NCBI RefSeq assembly: GCF_040496035.1
Contig: NZ_JBEPJZ010000002.1
Location: 372,001-436,000 of the forward strand
DNA from: Agromyces sp. SYSU T00194
Lineage (GTDB): Bacteria > Actinomycetota > Actinomycetes > Actinomycetales > Microbacteriaceae
Direction: 5' to 3'
DNA: 64,000 nt
This document shows positions 50,678 to 59,363 of the stretch, one piece after another. Within the stretch, counting starts at the first letter, position 1; each line of letters opens with the position of its first letter. The notes under the pieces were generated by a model that worked only from the letters and a program-made list of their open reading frames with translations, was not told the origin of the DNA and did no database searches. Position numbers and translations under genes: made by a program.

Positions 50678-51058
50678 CTAGTCGTCCGACTTCTTCGGCT
50701 CGGTGCCCGAGTCGGGCGCCTGGTCGGCGTCGTCGACGCGCTCGCCGTACTCCGGCTCGCCCTCGAGCTCGGCGTCGTCGTCGTGCTCCGAACCGGGAGC
50801 GGGCGTGACGACTCGGTTGATCGTCTGGCGGTGCACGGTGAGCACGGTGCCCGGGCTCGACTCGAGGAGGACCTGGTTCTCCTCCTCGTCGATCGAGAGG
50901 ATGGTGCCGAAGACTCCGAAGTTCGTCATCACCTGCGCCCCGGTGGCCACCTTCGACTGCAGCTCGCGCTGCTCCGCCGCGCGCTTGCGCGAGTTGCGGA
51001 ACATGAAGAAGATGAGCAGCGCCAGGACGGCGAGCATGATGAGTGTGAACGGATCCAT
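50678..51058 (-). CDS. yajC: Preprotein translocase subunit YajC
   Basis: Small accessory subunit of the SecDF complex. The 126-residue protein has one N-terminal membrane segment (about 4-21, FTLIMLAVLALLIFFMF), the conserved cytoplasmic domain (ATGAQVMTNFGVFGTILSID) and an acidic tail from about residue 92. The ATG is 51056-51058, with GAAGGCACCCCCAG upstream. A spacer of about 100 bases separates it from ruvB. Confidence 0.94.
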   Translation of the reverse strand: MDPFTLIMLAVLALLIFFMFRNSRKRAAEQRELQSKVATGAQVMTNFGVFGTILSIDEEENQVLLESSPGTVLTVHRQTINRVVTPAPGSEHDDDAELEGEPEYGERVDDADQAPDSGTEPKKSDD

Positions 51059-51160
51059 CTGGGGGTGCCTTCCGGTGCGCGACGTCGCGGTCACGCCAAG
51101 TCTGGGGTGCGCGGCCACGGGGAGCTGCGCGCGGGTGGGATCGGCCTGAGCCTCAAAGGA

Positions 51161-52192
51161 TTATAGGTCATCCAATGGGAGGCCCGTCTCCGGTCCACGG
51201 AGCCCGAAGTGCCGCCATGCCGCCGGACTGGCCACACGCCCGCGCGGCGTGCGCGTGAGCAGCCCGATGCGCACGAGGAACGGCTCCACGACCGACTCGA
51301 TGGTCTCCGCCTCCTCGCCCACCGAGACGGCGAGCGTGTTCAGCCCCACCGGTCCCCCGCCGAACCGGGTCAGGATGGCCTCGATGACCGCCCGGTCGAG
51401 GCGGTCGAGTCCCAATGCGTCGACGTCGTAGAGCTCCAGTGCCGCCCGCACCGCGCCGAGGTCGGCGCGCCCGCCGTGCACGAGCGCGTAGTCGCGCACG
51501 CGGCGCAGCAGGCGGTTCGCGATGCGCGGCGTACCCCGGCACCGGCCGGCGATCTCCGCCAGCGCCTCGCCGTCGACGTCGAGGCCGAGCATCTCCGCGG
51601 CCCGGCCGAGCACCTGCCGCAACTCGTCCTCGCCGTAGAACTCGAGGTGCGCCGTGAACCCGAAGCGGTCGCGCAGCGGGTTCGGCAGCAGCCCCGAGCG
51701 CGTGGTCGCACCGACGAGGGTGAACGGTGCGAGGTCGAGCGGCACGCTGGTCGCGCCGGCGCCCTTGCCGACCATGATGTCGATGCGGAAGTCCTCCATC
51801 GCGAGGTAGAGCATCTCCTCCGCCGAGCGCGCCATGCGGTGGATCTCGTCGATGAAGAGCACCTCGCCGGGCACCAGGGACGACAGGACGGCCGCGAGGT
51901 CGCCGGCGTGCTGGATGGCCGGGCCGCTCGACATGCGCAGCGGCCGCCCGCCCTCGTGCGCCACGATCATGGCGAGGGTCGTCTTGCCGAGCCCGGGCGG
52001 GCCCGCGAGCAGGATGTGGTCGGGGGTGCGCTGCTGCATCTGCGCGGCCGTGAGCAGCAGTTGCAACTGCCCGCGCACCCGCGACTGCCCGACGAACTCG
52101 CCGAGGCTCCGCGGGCGCAGCGCGCCCTCGAACGCGAGCTCCGCCTCATTGGCGAGTTCGGGGCTGGTCAGGTCGACGGACGGATCGGTCAC
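51161..52192 (-). CDS. ruvB: Holliday junction branch migration helicase RuvB
   Basis: Hexameric AAA+ motor that drives branch migration with RuvA. The 343-residue protein has Walker [16 protein letters not shown], Walker [10 protein letters not shown], sensor 1 GATTRSGLL and the C-terminal winged helix ([13 protein letters not shown]). [12 protein letters not shown] is the usual N-terminus. It overlaps ruvA by four bases. Confidence 0.97.
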   Translation of the reverse strand: MTDPSVDLTSPELANEAELAFEGALRPRSLGEFVGQSRVRGQLQLLLTAAQMQQRTPDHILLAGPPGLGKTTLAMIVAHEGGRPLRMSSGPAIQHAGDLAAVLSSLVPGEVLFIDEIHRMARSAEEMLYLAMEDFRIDIMVGKGAGATSVPLDLAPFTLVGATTRSGLLPNPLRDRFGFTAHLEFYGEDELRQVLGRAAEMLGLDVDGEALAEIAGRCRGTPRIANRLLRRVRDYALVHGGRADLGAVRAALELYDVDALGLDRLDRAVIEAILTRFGGGPVGLNTLAVSVGEEAETIESVVEPFLVRIGLLTRTPRGRVASPAAWRHFGLRGPETGLPLDDL

Positions 52193-52806
52193 GACGCCCT
52201 CCCCGCGTGCTGGGCGGGGCCGAGCCGGGCGAGCGTGAGCCGCAGCAGCACCGGCACGGATGCGGCGTCGGCATCGGATGCCTCGTCGAGCGTCTCCTCG
52301 AGCGCCTGCTGCGCCTGCCGCTCGGGCCAGCCGAGCCCGGTGAGCGCGGCGAGCACGTCGTCGCCCGCGGTCGCCCGCACGGTCGGGACCGCGGCGACGG
52401 GCGCCGTGACGACGAGCTTGCCCGTCAGCGACACCACGATGAGCTTGGCGGTCTTCGGCCCGATGCCGCTGACCTTGCGGAAGGCCGCGTCGTCCTCGTT
52501 CGCGACCGCGTGCGCCACCTGGTCGGGCGAGAGTGCCGAGAGCACGCCGAGCGCCGACTTCGGGCCGACGCCGGTCACGCCGATGAGCAGGTCGAAGACC
52601 TCGATCTCCTCACGGGTGGCGAACCCGAACAGGGCGAGGGCGTCCTCGCGCACGATGAGCGCGGTGTGCACGCGGAGCCTCTCCCCCTCGCGCGAGGACA
52701 GGGCGAGCGCGGGCGTCGTCGCCACCTGGAAGCCGACGCCGCCGACGTCGATGACGACCGTTCCGCCGGATGCCGCGAGCACCGTTCCACTGAGCGAGGA
52801 GATCAC
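52189..52806 (-). CDS. ruvA: Holliday junction DNA helicase subunit RuvA
   Basis: Tetramer that binds four-way junctions and loads RuvB. The 205-residue protein has the OB domain I ([20 protein letters not shown]), two helix-hairpin-helix motifs in domain II ([16 protein letters not shown] and [13 protein letters not shown]) and the RuvB-binding domain III at the C-terminus (about 150-195). It overlaps ruvC and ruvB by four bases. Confidence 0.96.
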   Translation of the reverse strand: MISSLSGTVLAASGGTVVIDVGGVGFQVATTPALALSSREGERLRVHTALIVREDALALFGFATREEIEVFDLLIGVTGVGPKSALGVLSALSPDQVAHAVANEDDAAFRKVSGIGPKTAKLIVVSLTGKLVVTAPVAAVPTVRATAGDDVLAALTGLGWPERQAQQALEETLDEASDADAASVPVLLRLTLARLGPAQHAGRAS

Positions 52807-53402
52807 GGCTTCAGACTACGTGCGGCCCCCGACGTCTTCGCGGCACGCTCCGCGGCGAGCCATGCCTTCTGCGCGGGAGTCGCCCCCGCGTCCGCGCCCG
52901 CGTCGGCGGAGGATGCGTCGCGCGACGCCGGTCCGGACCGCCATGCGTGGCAGATCGCCAGCGCCAGTGCGTCGGCGGCGTCCGCGGGCGTGGGCGGAGT
53001 CGCCAGCCCGAGGATGCGGGCCACCATCGCACCGACCTGCTTCTTGTCGGCGCGACCGTAGCCGGTGATCGCCGCCTTCACCTCGCTGGGCGTGTGCAGC
53101 GCGACCGGGAGCTCCCGGCGCGCGGCCAGGTGCATCGCGACGCCGGAGATCTGGGCGGTCCCCATGATGGTCGACACGTCGCTGCGGGCGAAGACCCGCT
53201 CGAGGGCCACGGCCTGCGGCCGGTGCTCCTCCAGGATCGCCTCCAGGCCCTCGGCGATGCGCAGCAGCCGCCGCTCGATCGCGAGGTCGGCCGGCGACCG
53301 CAGCACGACCACGTCGACCAGCGTCGCCCGACGGTCGGGGGCGACGTCGACGATGCCGACACCGCACCGGGTGAGCCCCGGGTCGATGCCGAGCACGCGC
53401 AT
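52803..53402 (-). CDS. ruvC: Crossover junction endodeoxyribonuclease RuvC
   Basis: Resolves Holliday junctions. The RNase H-like nuclease shows the catalytic aspartate of [15 protein letters not shown], the glutamate of [11 protein letters not shown] and the C-terminal [12 protein letters not shown], so all four acids are present. The 199-residue length includes a 40-residue Ala/Asp-rich tail. The ATG at 53400-53402 lies five bases after the yebC stop. Confidence 0.96.
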   Translation of the reverse strand: MRVLGIDPGLTRCGVGIVDVAPDRRATLVDVVVLRSPADLAIERRLLRIAEGLEAILEEHRPQAVALERVFARSDVSTIMGTAQISGVAMHLAARRELPVALHTPSEVKAAITGYGRADKKQVGAMVARILGLATPPTPADAADALALAICHAWRSGPASRDASSADAGADAGATPAQKAWLAAERAAKTSGAARSLKP

Positions 53403-53407
53403 GGCGG

Positions 53408-54169
53408 CTACTCGTCCGCCTCGAGCTCCGCCAGCACCTCGGCGCTGACGTCGTAGTTGCTGTAGACGTTCTGCACGTCGTCCGAGTCCTCGAGGGCGTC
53501 GATGAGCCGGAACACCTTGCGCGCCGTCTCCGCGTCGACCTCGACCTTGAGCGACGGCACGAACGCGACGTCGGCCGAGTCGTAGTCGATGCCGGCGTCC
53601 TGCAGCGCGGTGCGCGTCTGCACCAGGTCGGTCGCCTCGGTGATGACCTCGAAGGTCTCGCCCTCGTCGGTGACCTCCTCGGCGCCCGCGTCGAGCACCG
53701 CGGCGAGCACGTCGTCCTCGGTGAGCCCGTCGGCGGCGCCGACGACGATGAGGCCCTTGCGGTTGAAGTTGTACGCGACGCTGCCCGGGTCGGCCATCGT
53801 GCCGCCGTTGCGCGTCATCGCGGTGCGCACCTCGGCCGCCGCGCGGTTCTTGTTGTCGGTGAGGCACTCGACGAGGAGCGCGACGCCGTTCGGCGCGTAT
53901 CCCTCGTACATGATGGTCGTGTACTCGATCGACTCACCGGAGATGCCGGCGCCGCGCTTGATGGCGCGATCGATGTTGTCGTTCGGGACCGAGGTCTTCT
54001 TGGCCTTCTGCACGGCGTCGTACAGCGTCGGGTTGCCCGCCAGGTCGGCGCCGCCGAGCTTCGCGGCGACCTCGATGTTCTTGATGAGCTTCGCGAACGA
54101 CTTCGCACGGCGCGCGTCGATGACGGCCTTCTTGTGCTTGGTCGTCGCCCACTTGGAATGGCCTGACAT
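53408..54169 (-). CDS. YebC/PmpR family DNA-binding protein
   Basis: Probable transcription or translation factor of the YebC family; some members were recently linked to translation of proline-rich proteins. The 253-residue protein starts [14 protein letters not shown] and has [25 protein letters not shown] and [18 protein letters not shown]. The ATG at 54167-54169 has GGGAGA just upstream. Order yebC-ruvC-ruvA-ruvB is conserved. Confidence 0.93.
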   Translation of the reverse strand: MSGHSKWATTKHKKAVIDARRAKSFAKLIKNIEVAAKLGGADLAGNPTLYDAVQKAKKTSVPNDNIDRAIKRGAGISGESIEYTTIMYEGYAPNGVALLVECLTDNKNRAAAEVRTAMTRNGGTMADPGSVAYNFNRKGLIVVGAADGLTEDDVLAAVLDAGAEEVTDEGETFEVITEATDLVQTRTALQDAGIDYDSADVAFVPSLKVEVDAETARKVFRLIDALEDSDDVQNVYSNYDVSAEVLAELEADE

Positions 54170-54223
54170 GAATCTCCCGGGTCGTCTCTCGCGGCGCGCG
54201 CGATGCATCCGCGCCGACATGCC

Positions 54224-54229
54224 ATTGTA
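54224..54229 (-). promoter_or_regulatory. Candidate -10 element of the yebC-ruvCAB unit
   Basis: A perfect TACAAT on the minus strand lies 54 bases upstream of the yebC ATG, inside the otherwise gene-free spacer after DUF1697. No good -35 is seen. It implies that yebC and ruvCAB can be transcribed apart from pdxST. Confidence 0.5.
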
Positions 54230-54243
54230 GGACAGCGCTCGTC

Positions 54244-54260
54244 GCCGACGGCCCGTCGGC
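54244..54260 (-). terminator. Hairpin after the DUF1697 gene
   Basis: GCCGACG and CGTCGGC (7-base perfect arms, 3-base loop) begin six bases after the DUF1697 stop. No U-run. Together with the promoter just downstream it marks the end of the pdxST-DUF1697 unit. Confidence 0.55.
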
Positions 54261-54266
54261 ACTCCG

Positions 54267-54788
54267 TCAGGTCATGCGCCGCAGCGTGCGCAGGTTGCGG
54301 TTCGTGGTGGTCGGCCTGTACTTCGCCTTCGCGAGCAGCTTCGCGAACGGGGTGTCGGTGGTCGTGCCCTTCACCGGGTTCCAGTACATGACGCCGTCGC
54401 CGCGGCGGAGCGGGTCGACCTCGGCGTCGAGCCCGGATGCGGTCGCCTCGAGCTCGTCCAGTGCCGAGGCGTCGCTCGCGAAGACGACCCACGGCTGCCG
54501 CTCGTCGTCGTCGGCGTCGAACGGGAACGCGTCGATCACGTCGGCGACCGCATCGACGGTCGTGAGCACGATCCACGCGTCGTACCCGAACCGCTCCTCG
54601 AGGGCGCGCTCGACCGTGCGCTTCACGGCATCGGGCGCAGCGGATGCCTCGAAGACGACGTTGCCGCTCGCGAGCACCGTGCGCACCGCGTCGTAGCCCA
54701 GCCCGACGAAGACGTCGCGCAGGTCGGCGGATCGGATGGTCACGCCGCCGACGTTCACGCCGCGGAGCAGGGCGATGTACCGGGTCAT
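54267..54788 (-). CDS. DUF1697 domain protein
   Basis: A 173-residue protein of the DUF1697 family (COG3797), with the defining N-terminal strand [12 protein letters not shown] and the helix-strand [21 protein letters not shown] split as [17 protein letters not shown]. The C-terminus [13 protein letters not shown] and RNLRTLRRM is also typical. Biochemical function is unknown. It lies between pdxT and yebC, where most actinobacteria have no gene, and may be a recent insertion. Confidence 0.88.
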   Translation of the reverse strand: MTRYIALLRGVNVGGVTIRSADLRDVFVGLGYDAVRTVLASGNVVFEASAAPDAVKRTVERALEERFGYDAWIVLTTVDAVADVIDAFPFDADDDERQPWVVFASDASALDELEATASGLDAEVDPLRRGDGVMYWNPVKGTTTDTPFAKLLAKAKYRPTTTNRNLRTLRRMT

Positions 54789-54842
54789 GGCGCTCACGCT
54801 ACGCGCCGCCGCCGACACGCCGGGCACGCCGCGGCGACCGCG

Positions 54843-55430
54843 TCAGCCGCGGGCACGCACCTTCGACAGGAAGTACTCGTGGAACCGGTACTCCCCCGTG
54901 ATCTCGGGGTGGAAGCTGGTGCCGAGCAGGTTCCCCTGCTCGACCGCGACCACCCGGCCGTCCTCGAGCGTCGCGAGCGGCGTGGCGGACGGCCCGACCG
55001 ACTCGACGACCGGCCCGCGGATGAACACCGCGTGCACGGGGTCGTCGCCGATCACCGGCACGTCGAGGTCGGTCTCGAACGACTGGTTCTGCGAGCCGAA
55101 CGCGTTGCGCCGCACGACGACGTCGAGCCCGCCGAGGCTCTGCTGGCCCGCGATCGCGTCGAGCACCGTGTCGGCGAGCATGATGAGGCCGGCGCAGGTG
55201 CCGTAGACGGGCAGGCCGTCGGCGATCGCCTGCTTCAGCGGGTCGGCGAGCCCGAACGCACGCGAGAGCTTGTCCATCACGGTCGACTCGCCGCCGGGGA
55301 TCACGAGCCCGTCGACCTCGGCAAGCTCCGAGGCGCGACGCACGGTCGAGACCTCGGCGCCGAGCCCCGAGAGCACCGCGACGTGCTCGCGGAAGTCGCC
55401 CTGCAGGGCCAGTACACCGACTCGCGTCAT
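54843..55430 (-). CDS. pdxT: Pyridoxal 5'-phosphate synthase glutaminase subunit
   Basis: Hydrolyses glutamine and passes ammonia to PdxS for direct PLP synthesis. The 195-residue class I amidotransferase has GVLALQGDFREH, the PGGESTV loop, the catalytic cysteine in YGTCAGLI and His-Glu in SFHPEIT. It follows pdxS by 54 bases. Confidence 0.95.
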   Translation of the reverse strand: MTRVGVLALQGDFREHVAVLSGLGAEVSTVRRASELAEVDGLVIPGGESTVMDKLSRAFGLADPLKQAIADGLPVYGTCAGLIMLADTVLDAIAGQQSLGGLDVVVRRNAFGSQNQSFETDLDVPVIGDDPVHAVFIRGPVVESVGPSATPLATLEDGRVVAVEQGNLLGTSFHPEITGEYRFHEYFLSKVRARG

Positions 55431-55484
55431 GACGTCACCGTTCCGGACGCCGCTGCGCGCGGCATCCGCTCGTCGTCTTCCCCG

Positions 55485-56375
55485 CTACCAGCCGCGCTCG
55501 GCGAGGCGGTGCGGGGCGGGCAGGTCGCCGACGTTGATGCCGACCATGGCCTCGCCGAGTCCGCGCGACGCCTCGGCGATCACCGCGGGGTCGTCGTGGA
55601 AGGTGGTGGCCTTGACGACCGCGGCGGCGCGCGCCTCGGGGTTGCCCGACTTGAAGATGCCCGAGCCGACGAAGACGCCGTCGGCGCCGAGCTGCATCAT
55701 CATGGCCGCGTCGGCCGGGGTGGCAACGCCGCCCGCGGTGAACAGCACGACGGGCAGCTTGCCGGTCTCGGCGACCTCGAGCACGAGCTCGTACGGGGCC
55801 TGGAGCTCCTTGGCGGCGACGTAGAGCTCGTCCTTGGTCATGGACTTCAACGCGTTGATCTCGGCGGTGATCTTGCGGATGTGCTTGGTGGCCTCGGAGA
55901 CGTCGCCCGTGCCGGCCTCGCCCTTCGAGCGGATCATCGCCGCGCCCTCGTTGATGCGGCGCAGCGCCTCGCCGAGGTTGGTCGCACCGCAGACGAACGG
56001 CGTGTTGAACTGCCACTTGTCGATGTGGTTCACGTAGTCGGCGGGCGAGAGCACCTCGGACTCGTCGATGTAGTCGACGTCGAGCGCCTGGAGCACCTGC
56101 GCCTCGACGAAGTGGCCGATGCGGGCCTTCGCCATGACGGGGATGGAGACCTCGGCGATGATCGCCTCGATGAGATCGGGGTCGCTCATGCGCGCGACGC
56201 CGCCCTGGGCGCGGATGTCGGCGGGCACGCGCTCGAGCGCCATGACGGCGACGGCGCCGGCGTCCTCGGCGATGCGGGCCTGCTCGGCCGTGACGACGTC
56301 CATGATCACGCCGCCCTTCAGCATCTCGGCGAGACCGCGCTTGACGCGGCTGGAGCCGAACTCGGCAGTGCTCAT
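55485..56375 (-). CDS. pdxS: Pyridoxal 5'-phosphate synthase synthase subunit
   Basis: Builds PLP from ribose 5-phosphate, glyceraldehyde 3-phosphate and ammonia. The 296-residue barrel has [17 protein letters not shown], the ribose 5-phosphate-binding lysine in [13 protein letters not shown] and the second lysine in the [11 protein letters not shown] region, plus [16 protein letters not shown]. The ATG at 56373-56375 has AAGGGA seven bases upstream. It diverges from pdxR, with 122 bases between the starts. Confidence 0.96.
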   Translation of the reverse strand: MSTAEFGSSRVKRGLAEMLKGGVIMDVVTAEQARIAEDAGAVAVMALERVPADIRAQGGVARMSDPDLIEAIIAEVSIPVMAKARIGHFVEAQVLQALDVDYIDESEVLSPADYVNHIDKWQFNTPFVCGATNLGEALRRINEGAAMIRSKGEAGTGDVSEATKHIRKITAEINALKSMTKDELYVAAKELQAPYELVLEVAETGKLPVVLFTAGGVATPADAAMMMQLGADGVFVGSGIFKSGNPEARAAAVVKATTFHDDPAVIAEASRGLGEAMVGINVGDLPAPHRLAERGW

Positions 56376-56422
56376 CGGTGCTTCCCTTCGACGGAGGTCG
56401 CGCGAACCGCGCAGATGTCGGA

Positions 56423-56458
56423 CAAGCGCCTTGCTTGACCTAGGCCAAAAGATAGCAT
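56423..56458 (+). promoter_or_regulatory. Divergent pdxS/pdxR control region with two overlapping palindromes
   Basis: CAAGC-N5-GCTTG (56,423-56,437) overlaps a 14-base near-palindrome TTGACCTAGGCCAA (56,435-56,448; 12 of 14 positions symmetric). A plus-strand promoter for pdxR can be drawn as TTGCTT (56,431-56,436), 16 bases, TAGCAT (56,453-56,458), so a protein bound at the palindromes would block it and could act on pdxS too. Binding by the adjacent MocR-type regulator is inferred. Confidence 0.5.
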
Positions 56459-56497
56459 GGGCGGGACACCGCCCACGCACATCGATCGGATCGCGAC

Positions 56498-57838
56498 ATG
56501 ACCATCGAGATCGCCGGCCGCTCGGCCGCGGACATCGCCGACAGCGTGCGTGCGCTCATCGAGCGCGGCACGCTGCGACCCGGCGACCCGCTGCCGCCCG
56601 TGCGAAGCCTCGCGGAGCAGCTCGGCGTGAACCGCAACACCGCGGTGGCGGCCTACCGCCAGCTCACCGCCGCGGGCCTCGTGGTCACGCGCGGTCGCGG
56701 CGGCACGCACGTCGCCGACCCCGCCGTCGTCCCCCAGGAGGGGTTCGCGCAGGGCAGCGTGCTGCGCGACGTCGCGACCGGCAACCCCGACCCGAACCGC
56801 ATCCCCGATCCGACGCTCGCGCTCGCGGGCATGGCCGGCCGACCCGTGCTCTACGGCGAGCCCGTGATCGACCCGGGGCTGGAAGGCTGGGCGCGCGAGT
56901 GGATGGCCGCCGACCTCGCACCGGCCGACCTGCGGCTCACGGTCACCAGCGGCGCCGCCGACGCGGTCGACCGCCTGCTGGCGCTCGCGCTCGTGCGCGA
57001 CGACGCGGTCGCGCTCGAGGACCCGTGCTTCCTCACCAGCATCCACACCGTCCGGGTCGGCGGCTACCGACCGGTCGCGGTGCCCGTCGACGACGAGGGC
57101 ATGACGGTCGACGGCCTGCGCGCCGCGCTCGACCAGGGCGTGCGCGCCGTCGTCTGCACGCCGCGCGCCCAGAACCCGACCGGCGCGAGCCTGTCGGAGC
57201 GCCGCGCGGCCGACCTGCGCGCCGTGCTCGCCGACCACCCGTACGTGCTCGTCATCGAGGACGATCACTTCTCGATGCTCGCGCGCACCCCGTTCCGGTC
57301 GATCATCGGGCCCGGGCACCGTCGGTGGGCGCTCGTGCGGTCGGTGTCGAAGTTCCTCGGACCCGACATGTGCCTCGCGGTCACGGCCTCCGACCCCGAC
57401 ACCGCCGACCGCCTCGCGATGCGCCTGAGCCCGGGCACGACCTGGGTGAGCCACCTGCTCCAGCGCCTCACGCTCGCACTCGTCACCGACCCGGCCGTCA
57501 CGGCGCGCATCGACGAGGCCGGTGCCCACTACGCCGCGCGCAACGCCGCGTTCGCCGCACGGCTCACCGAGCTGGGCGTCCCGGCGGCGGCAGGCGACGG
57601 CCTGAACCTCTGGATCCCGCTGCCGGTCGCCGCCCGCGACGTCTCCGAGCAGCTCATGCGCCGCGGCTGGCTCGCACGCGCGGGCGACGAGTTCGTGCTG
57701 GGCGAGCTCCCCGCCGTGCCGCGCCTGCGCCTGACCGTGCACGATCTCGCCGACGTCGACGCCGAGCGCCTGGCCACCGACGTCACCGCGGCCGTGCGGG
57801 CCGCCGGTGGACGACTCGTGCCCGCCGGGATGGAATGA
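56498..57838 (+). CDS. pdxR: MocR-type PLP-dependent regulator of vitamin B6 genes
   Basis: Regulator made of an N-terminal GntR-type winged helix (about 1-75; [45 protein letters not shown]) joined to a fold-type I aminotransferase domain (about 110-446). The PLP lysine is in [11 protein letters not shown] and the aspartate/tyrosine region around VIEDDHF is kept. MocR proteins next to pdxST sense PLP and activate or repress PLP synthesis. Divergence from pdxS and overlap with a pyridoxal kinase gene fit that role; the direction of control is not shown by the sequence. Confidence 0.9.
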   Translation: MTIEIAGRSAADIADSVRALIERGTLRPGDPLPPVRSLAEQLGVNRNTAVAAYRQLTAAGLVVTRGRGGTHVADPAVVPQEGFAQGSVLRDVATGNPDPNRIPDPTLALAGMAGRPVLYGEPVIDPGLEGWAREWMAADLAPADLRLTVTSGAADAVDRLLALALVRDDAVALEDPCFLTSIHTVRVGGYRPVAVPVDDEGMTVDGLRAALDQGVRAVVCTPRAQNPTGASLSERRAADLRAVLADHPYVLVIEDDHFSMLARTPFRSIIGPGHRRWALVRSVSKFLGPDMCLAVTASDPDTADRLAMRLSPGTTWVSHLLQRLTLALVTDPAVTARIDEAGAHYAARNAAFAARLTELGVPAAAGDGLNLWIPLPVAARDVSEQLMRRGWLARAGDEFVLGELPAVPRLRLTVHDLADVDAERLATDVTAAVRAAGGRLVPAGME

Positions 57839-58698
57839 TCGAGCGGGTGAAGGTCCTCTCCATCCAGTCCGCCGTCGCCTACGGGCACGTCGGCAACTCC
57901 GCGGCAGTCTTCCCCCTCCAGCGCATCGGCGTGGAGGTGATGCCGGTCTACACGGTGAACTTCTCCAACCACACCGGCTACGGCGCGTGGCGCGGCCCGA
58001 TGATCGCACCCGACGACGTGCGGGCGGTCATCGACGGCATCGAGGACCGCGGCGCGTTCGCCGACGTCGACGTGGTGCTCTCGGGCTACCAGGGCGGCGA
58101 GGGCATCGCCGACGTCATCCTCGACGCGGTCGCCCGCATCAAGGCGGCGAACCCCGACGCGATCTACTCGTGCGACCCGGTGATGGGCAATGCGAAGAGC
58201 GGATGCTTCGTGGCGCCGGCCATCCCCGTGCTGCTCCGCGACCGCGTGGTGCCCGCCGCCGACCTCATCACGCCGAACCAGTTCGAGCTCGGCTACCTGA
58301 CCGGCACCGAGCCCGACACGCTCGAGTCGACGCTCGCGTCGGTCGACCTCGCGCGCGCCTCGGGGCCGAGCACCGTGCTCGTCACGAGCGTCGAGCGCCC
58401 CGACCGGCCGGAGGGCACGATCGAGATGCTCGCCGTCGACGAGCGCGGCGCGTGGATCGTGCAGACCCCGCGCCTGCCGATGAAGGCCAACGGCTCGGGC
58501 GACGTCACGGCGGCGCTGTTCACCGCGCACCACCGTCGCACGGGCGACGCCGCAGGCGCCCTCGCGCGCACCGCGTCGAGCGTGTTCGACCTGCTTGCGA
58601 ACACCCACGCGTCGGGCGCGCGCGAACTGCAGCTCGTCGAGTCGCAGGAGGCGTACGCGCACCCGCGCCTGCAGTTCGACGTGCAGCAGGTGCGCTGA
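57835..58698 (+). CDS. pdxY: Pyridoxal kinase
   Basis: Phosphorylates pyridoxal for PLP salvage. The 287-residue ribokinase-fold protein has VLSIQSAVAYGHVGNSAA at the N-terminus, VNFSNHTGYG, CDPVMGN, TPNQFELGYLTG and the catalytic GSGD in KANGSGDVTAALF. The ATG overlaps the pdxR stop (ATGA), so the two are coupled; a GTG at 57,847 is an alternative start. De novo synthesis (pdxST) and salvage therefore sit together under one regulator. Confidence 0.92.
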   Translation: MIERVKVLSIQSAVAYGHVGNSAAVFPLQRIGVEVMPVYTVNFSNHTGYGAWRGPMIAPDDVRAVIDGIEDRGAFADVDVVLSGYQGGEGIADVILDAVARIKAANPDAIYSCDPVMGNAKSGCFVAPAIPVLLRDRVVPAADLITPNQFELGYLTGTEPDTLESTLASVDLARASGPSTVLVTSVERPDRPEGTIEMLAVDERGAWIVQTPRLPMKANGSGDVTAALFTAHHRRTGDAAGALARTASSVFDLLANTHASGARELQLVESQEAYAHPRLQFDVQQVR

Positions 58699-58703
58699 GC
58701 GAT

Positions 58704-58741
58704 CGGATGCCTCGGGGCGCTCGCGCTCCCGGAGGCATCCG
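58704..58741. terminator. Bidirectional terminator between pdxY and the HIT gene
   Basis: Arms 58,704-58,720 and 58,725-58,741 pair with only two mismatches around TCGC. The base of the stem is CGGATGCCTC / GAGGCATCCG, an inverted pair of the GGATGC word over-used across this window. It starts five bases after the pdxY stop and lies between convergent genes. Confidence 0.7.
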
Positions 58742-58776
58742 CTCGGCCGTGTCGCCGCGCGACTCGCCGACCTCGC

Positions 58777-58787
58777 GGGGGGGGGGG
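58777..58787 (+). repeat. Run of eleven G residues
   Basis: Eleven consecutive G in the spacer between pdxY and the HIT gene, nine bases beyond the HIT stop. It does not alter any gene. No other homopolymer of this length was noticed in the window. Confidence 0.9.
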
Positions 58788-58796
58788 CGCCCCGGG

Positions 58797-59363
58797 TCAG
58801 TGCGGCCAGGCGTCCGCGATCTCCTGGCGCACGTCGCCGAGCAGCCGCGGGATCGCCTTGGTCTTGGCGATGATCGGGAAGAAGTTCGCGTCGAGCGCCC
58901 AGCGCGGCACGATGTGCTGGTGCAGGTGCTCGGAGATGCCGGCGCCCGCGATGCGGCCCTGGTTCATGCCGATGTTGAACCCGTCGCAGCGCGAGACCTC
59001 GCGCACCACACGCATCGCGACCTGGGTGATGCGGCCGATGTCGTCGACCTCCTCGGGCGTCGCCTGGTCGTAGGTGGCGATGTGCCGGTACGGGCAGACG
59101 AGCAGGTGGCCGCTGTTGTACGGGTACAGGTTCAGCAGCGCGTAGGCGTGCTCGCCGCGCGCGACGATCATCGACTGCTCGTCGGGCAGCTCCGGGGCGC
59201 GACAGAACGGGCAGGCGTGCTGCTCGGGCTGCTGGCCCTGCTCGATGTACACCATGCGATGCGGGGTCCACAGCCGCTGGAACGCATCGGGCACGCCGGG
59301 CATCTCGCCCGAGGCATCCGTCGGCACCTCCTCGAACTCGTCGGGGCTGTACGGACCCGGCAT
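58797..59363 (-). CDS. HIT-family hydrolase
   Basis: Histidine-triad nucleotide hydrolase or transferase; in M. tuberculosis the same position downstream of thrS holds Rv2613c, an AP4A phosphorylase. The 188-residue protein has the triad HLHQHIVPRW (H-x-H-x-H) near residue 148, LLNLYPYNSGHLLVCPYRH and a C-P-F-C zinc-type pair near residue 51. Its ATG shares one base with the thrS stop, so it is coupled to thrS. The substrate is not defined by sequence. Confidence 0.9.
   Translation of the reverse strand: MPGPYSPDEFEEVPTDASGEMPGVPDAFQRLWTPHRMVYIEQGQQPEQHACPFCRAPELPDEQSMIVARGEHAYALLNLYPYNSGHLLVCPYRHIATYDQATPEEVDDIGRITQVAMRVVREVSRCDGFNIGMNQGRIAGAGISEHLHQHIVPRWALDANFFPIIAKTKAIPRLLGDVRQEIADAWPH

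Noticed and set aside
58699..58796. Repeated GGATGCC copies as a possible CRISPR or mobile-element end
   Set aside because: There are only two inverted copies forming a simple hairpin between convergent genes; there are no spacers, no cas genes and no transposase.
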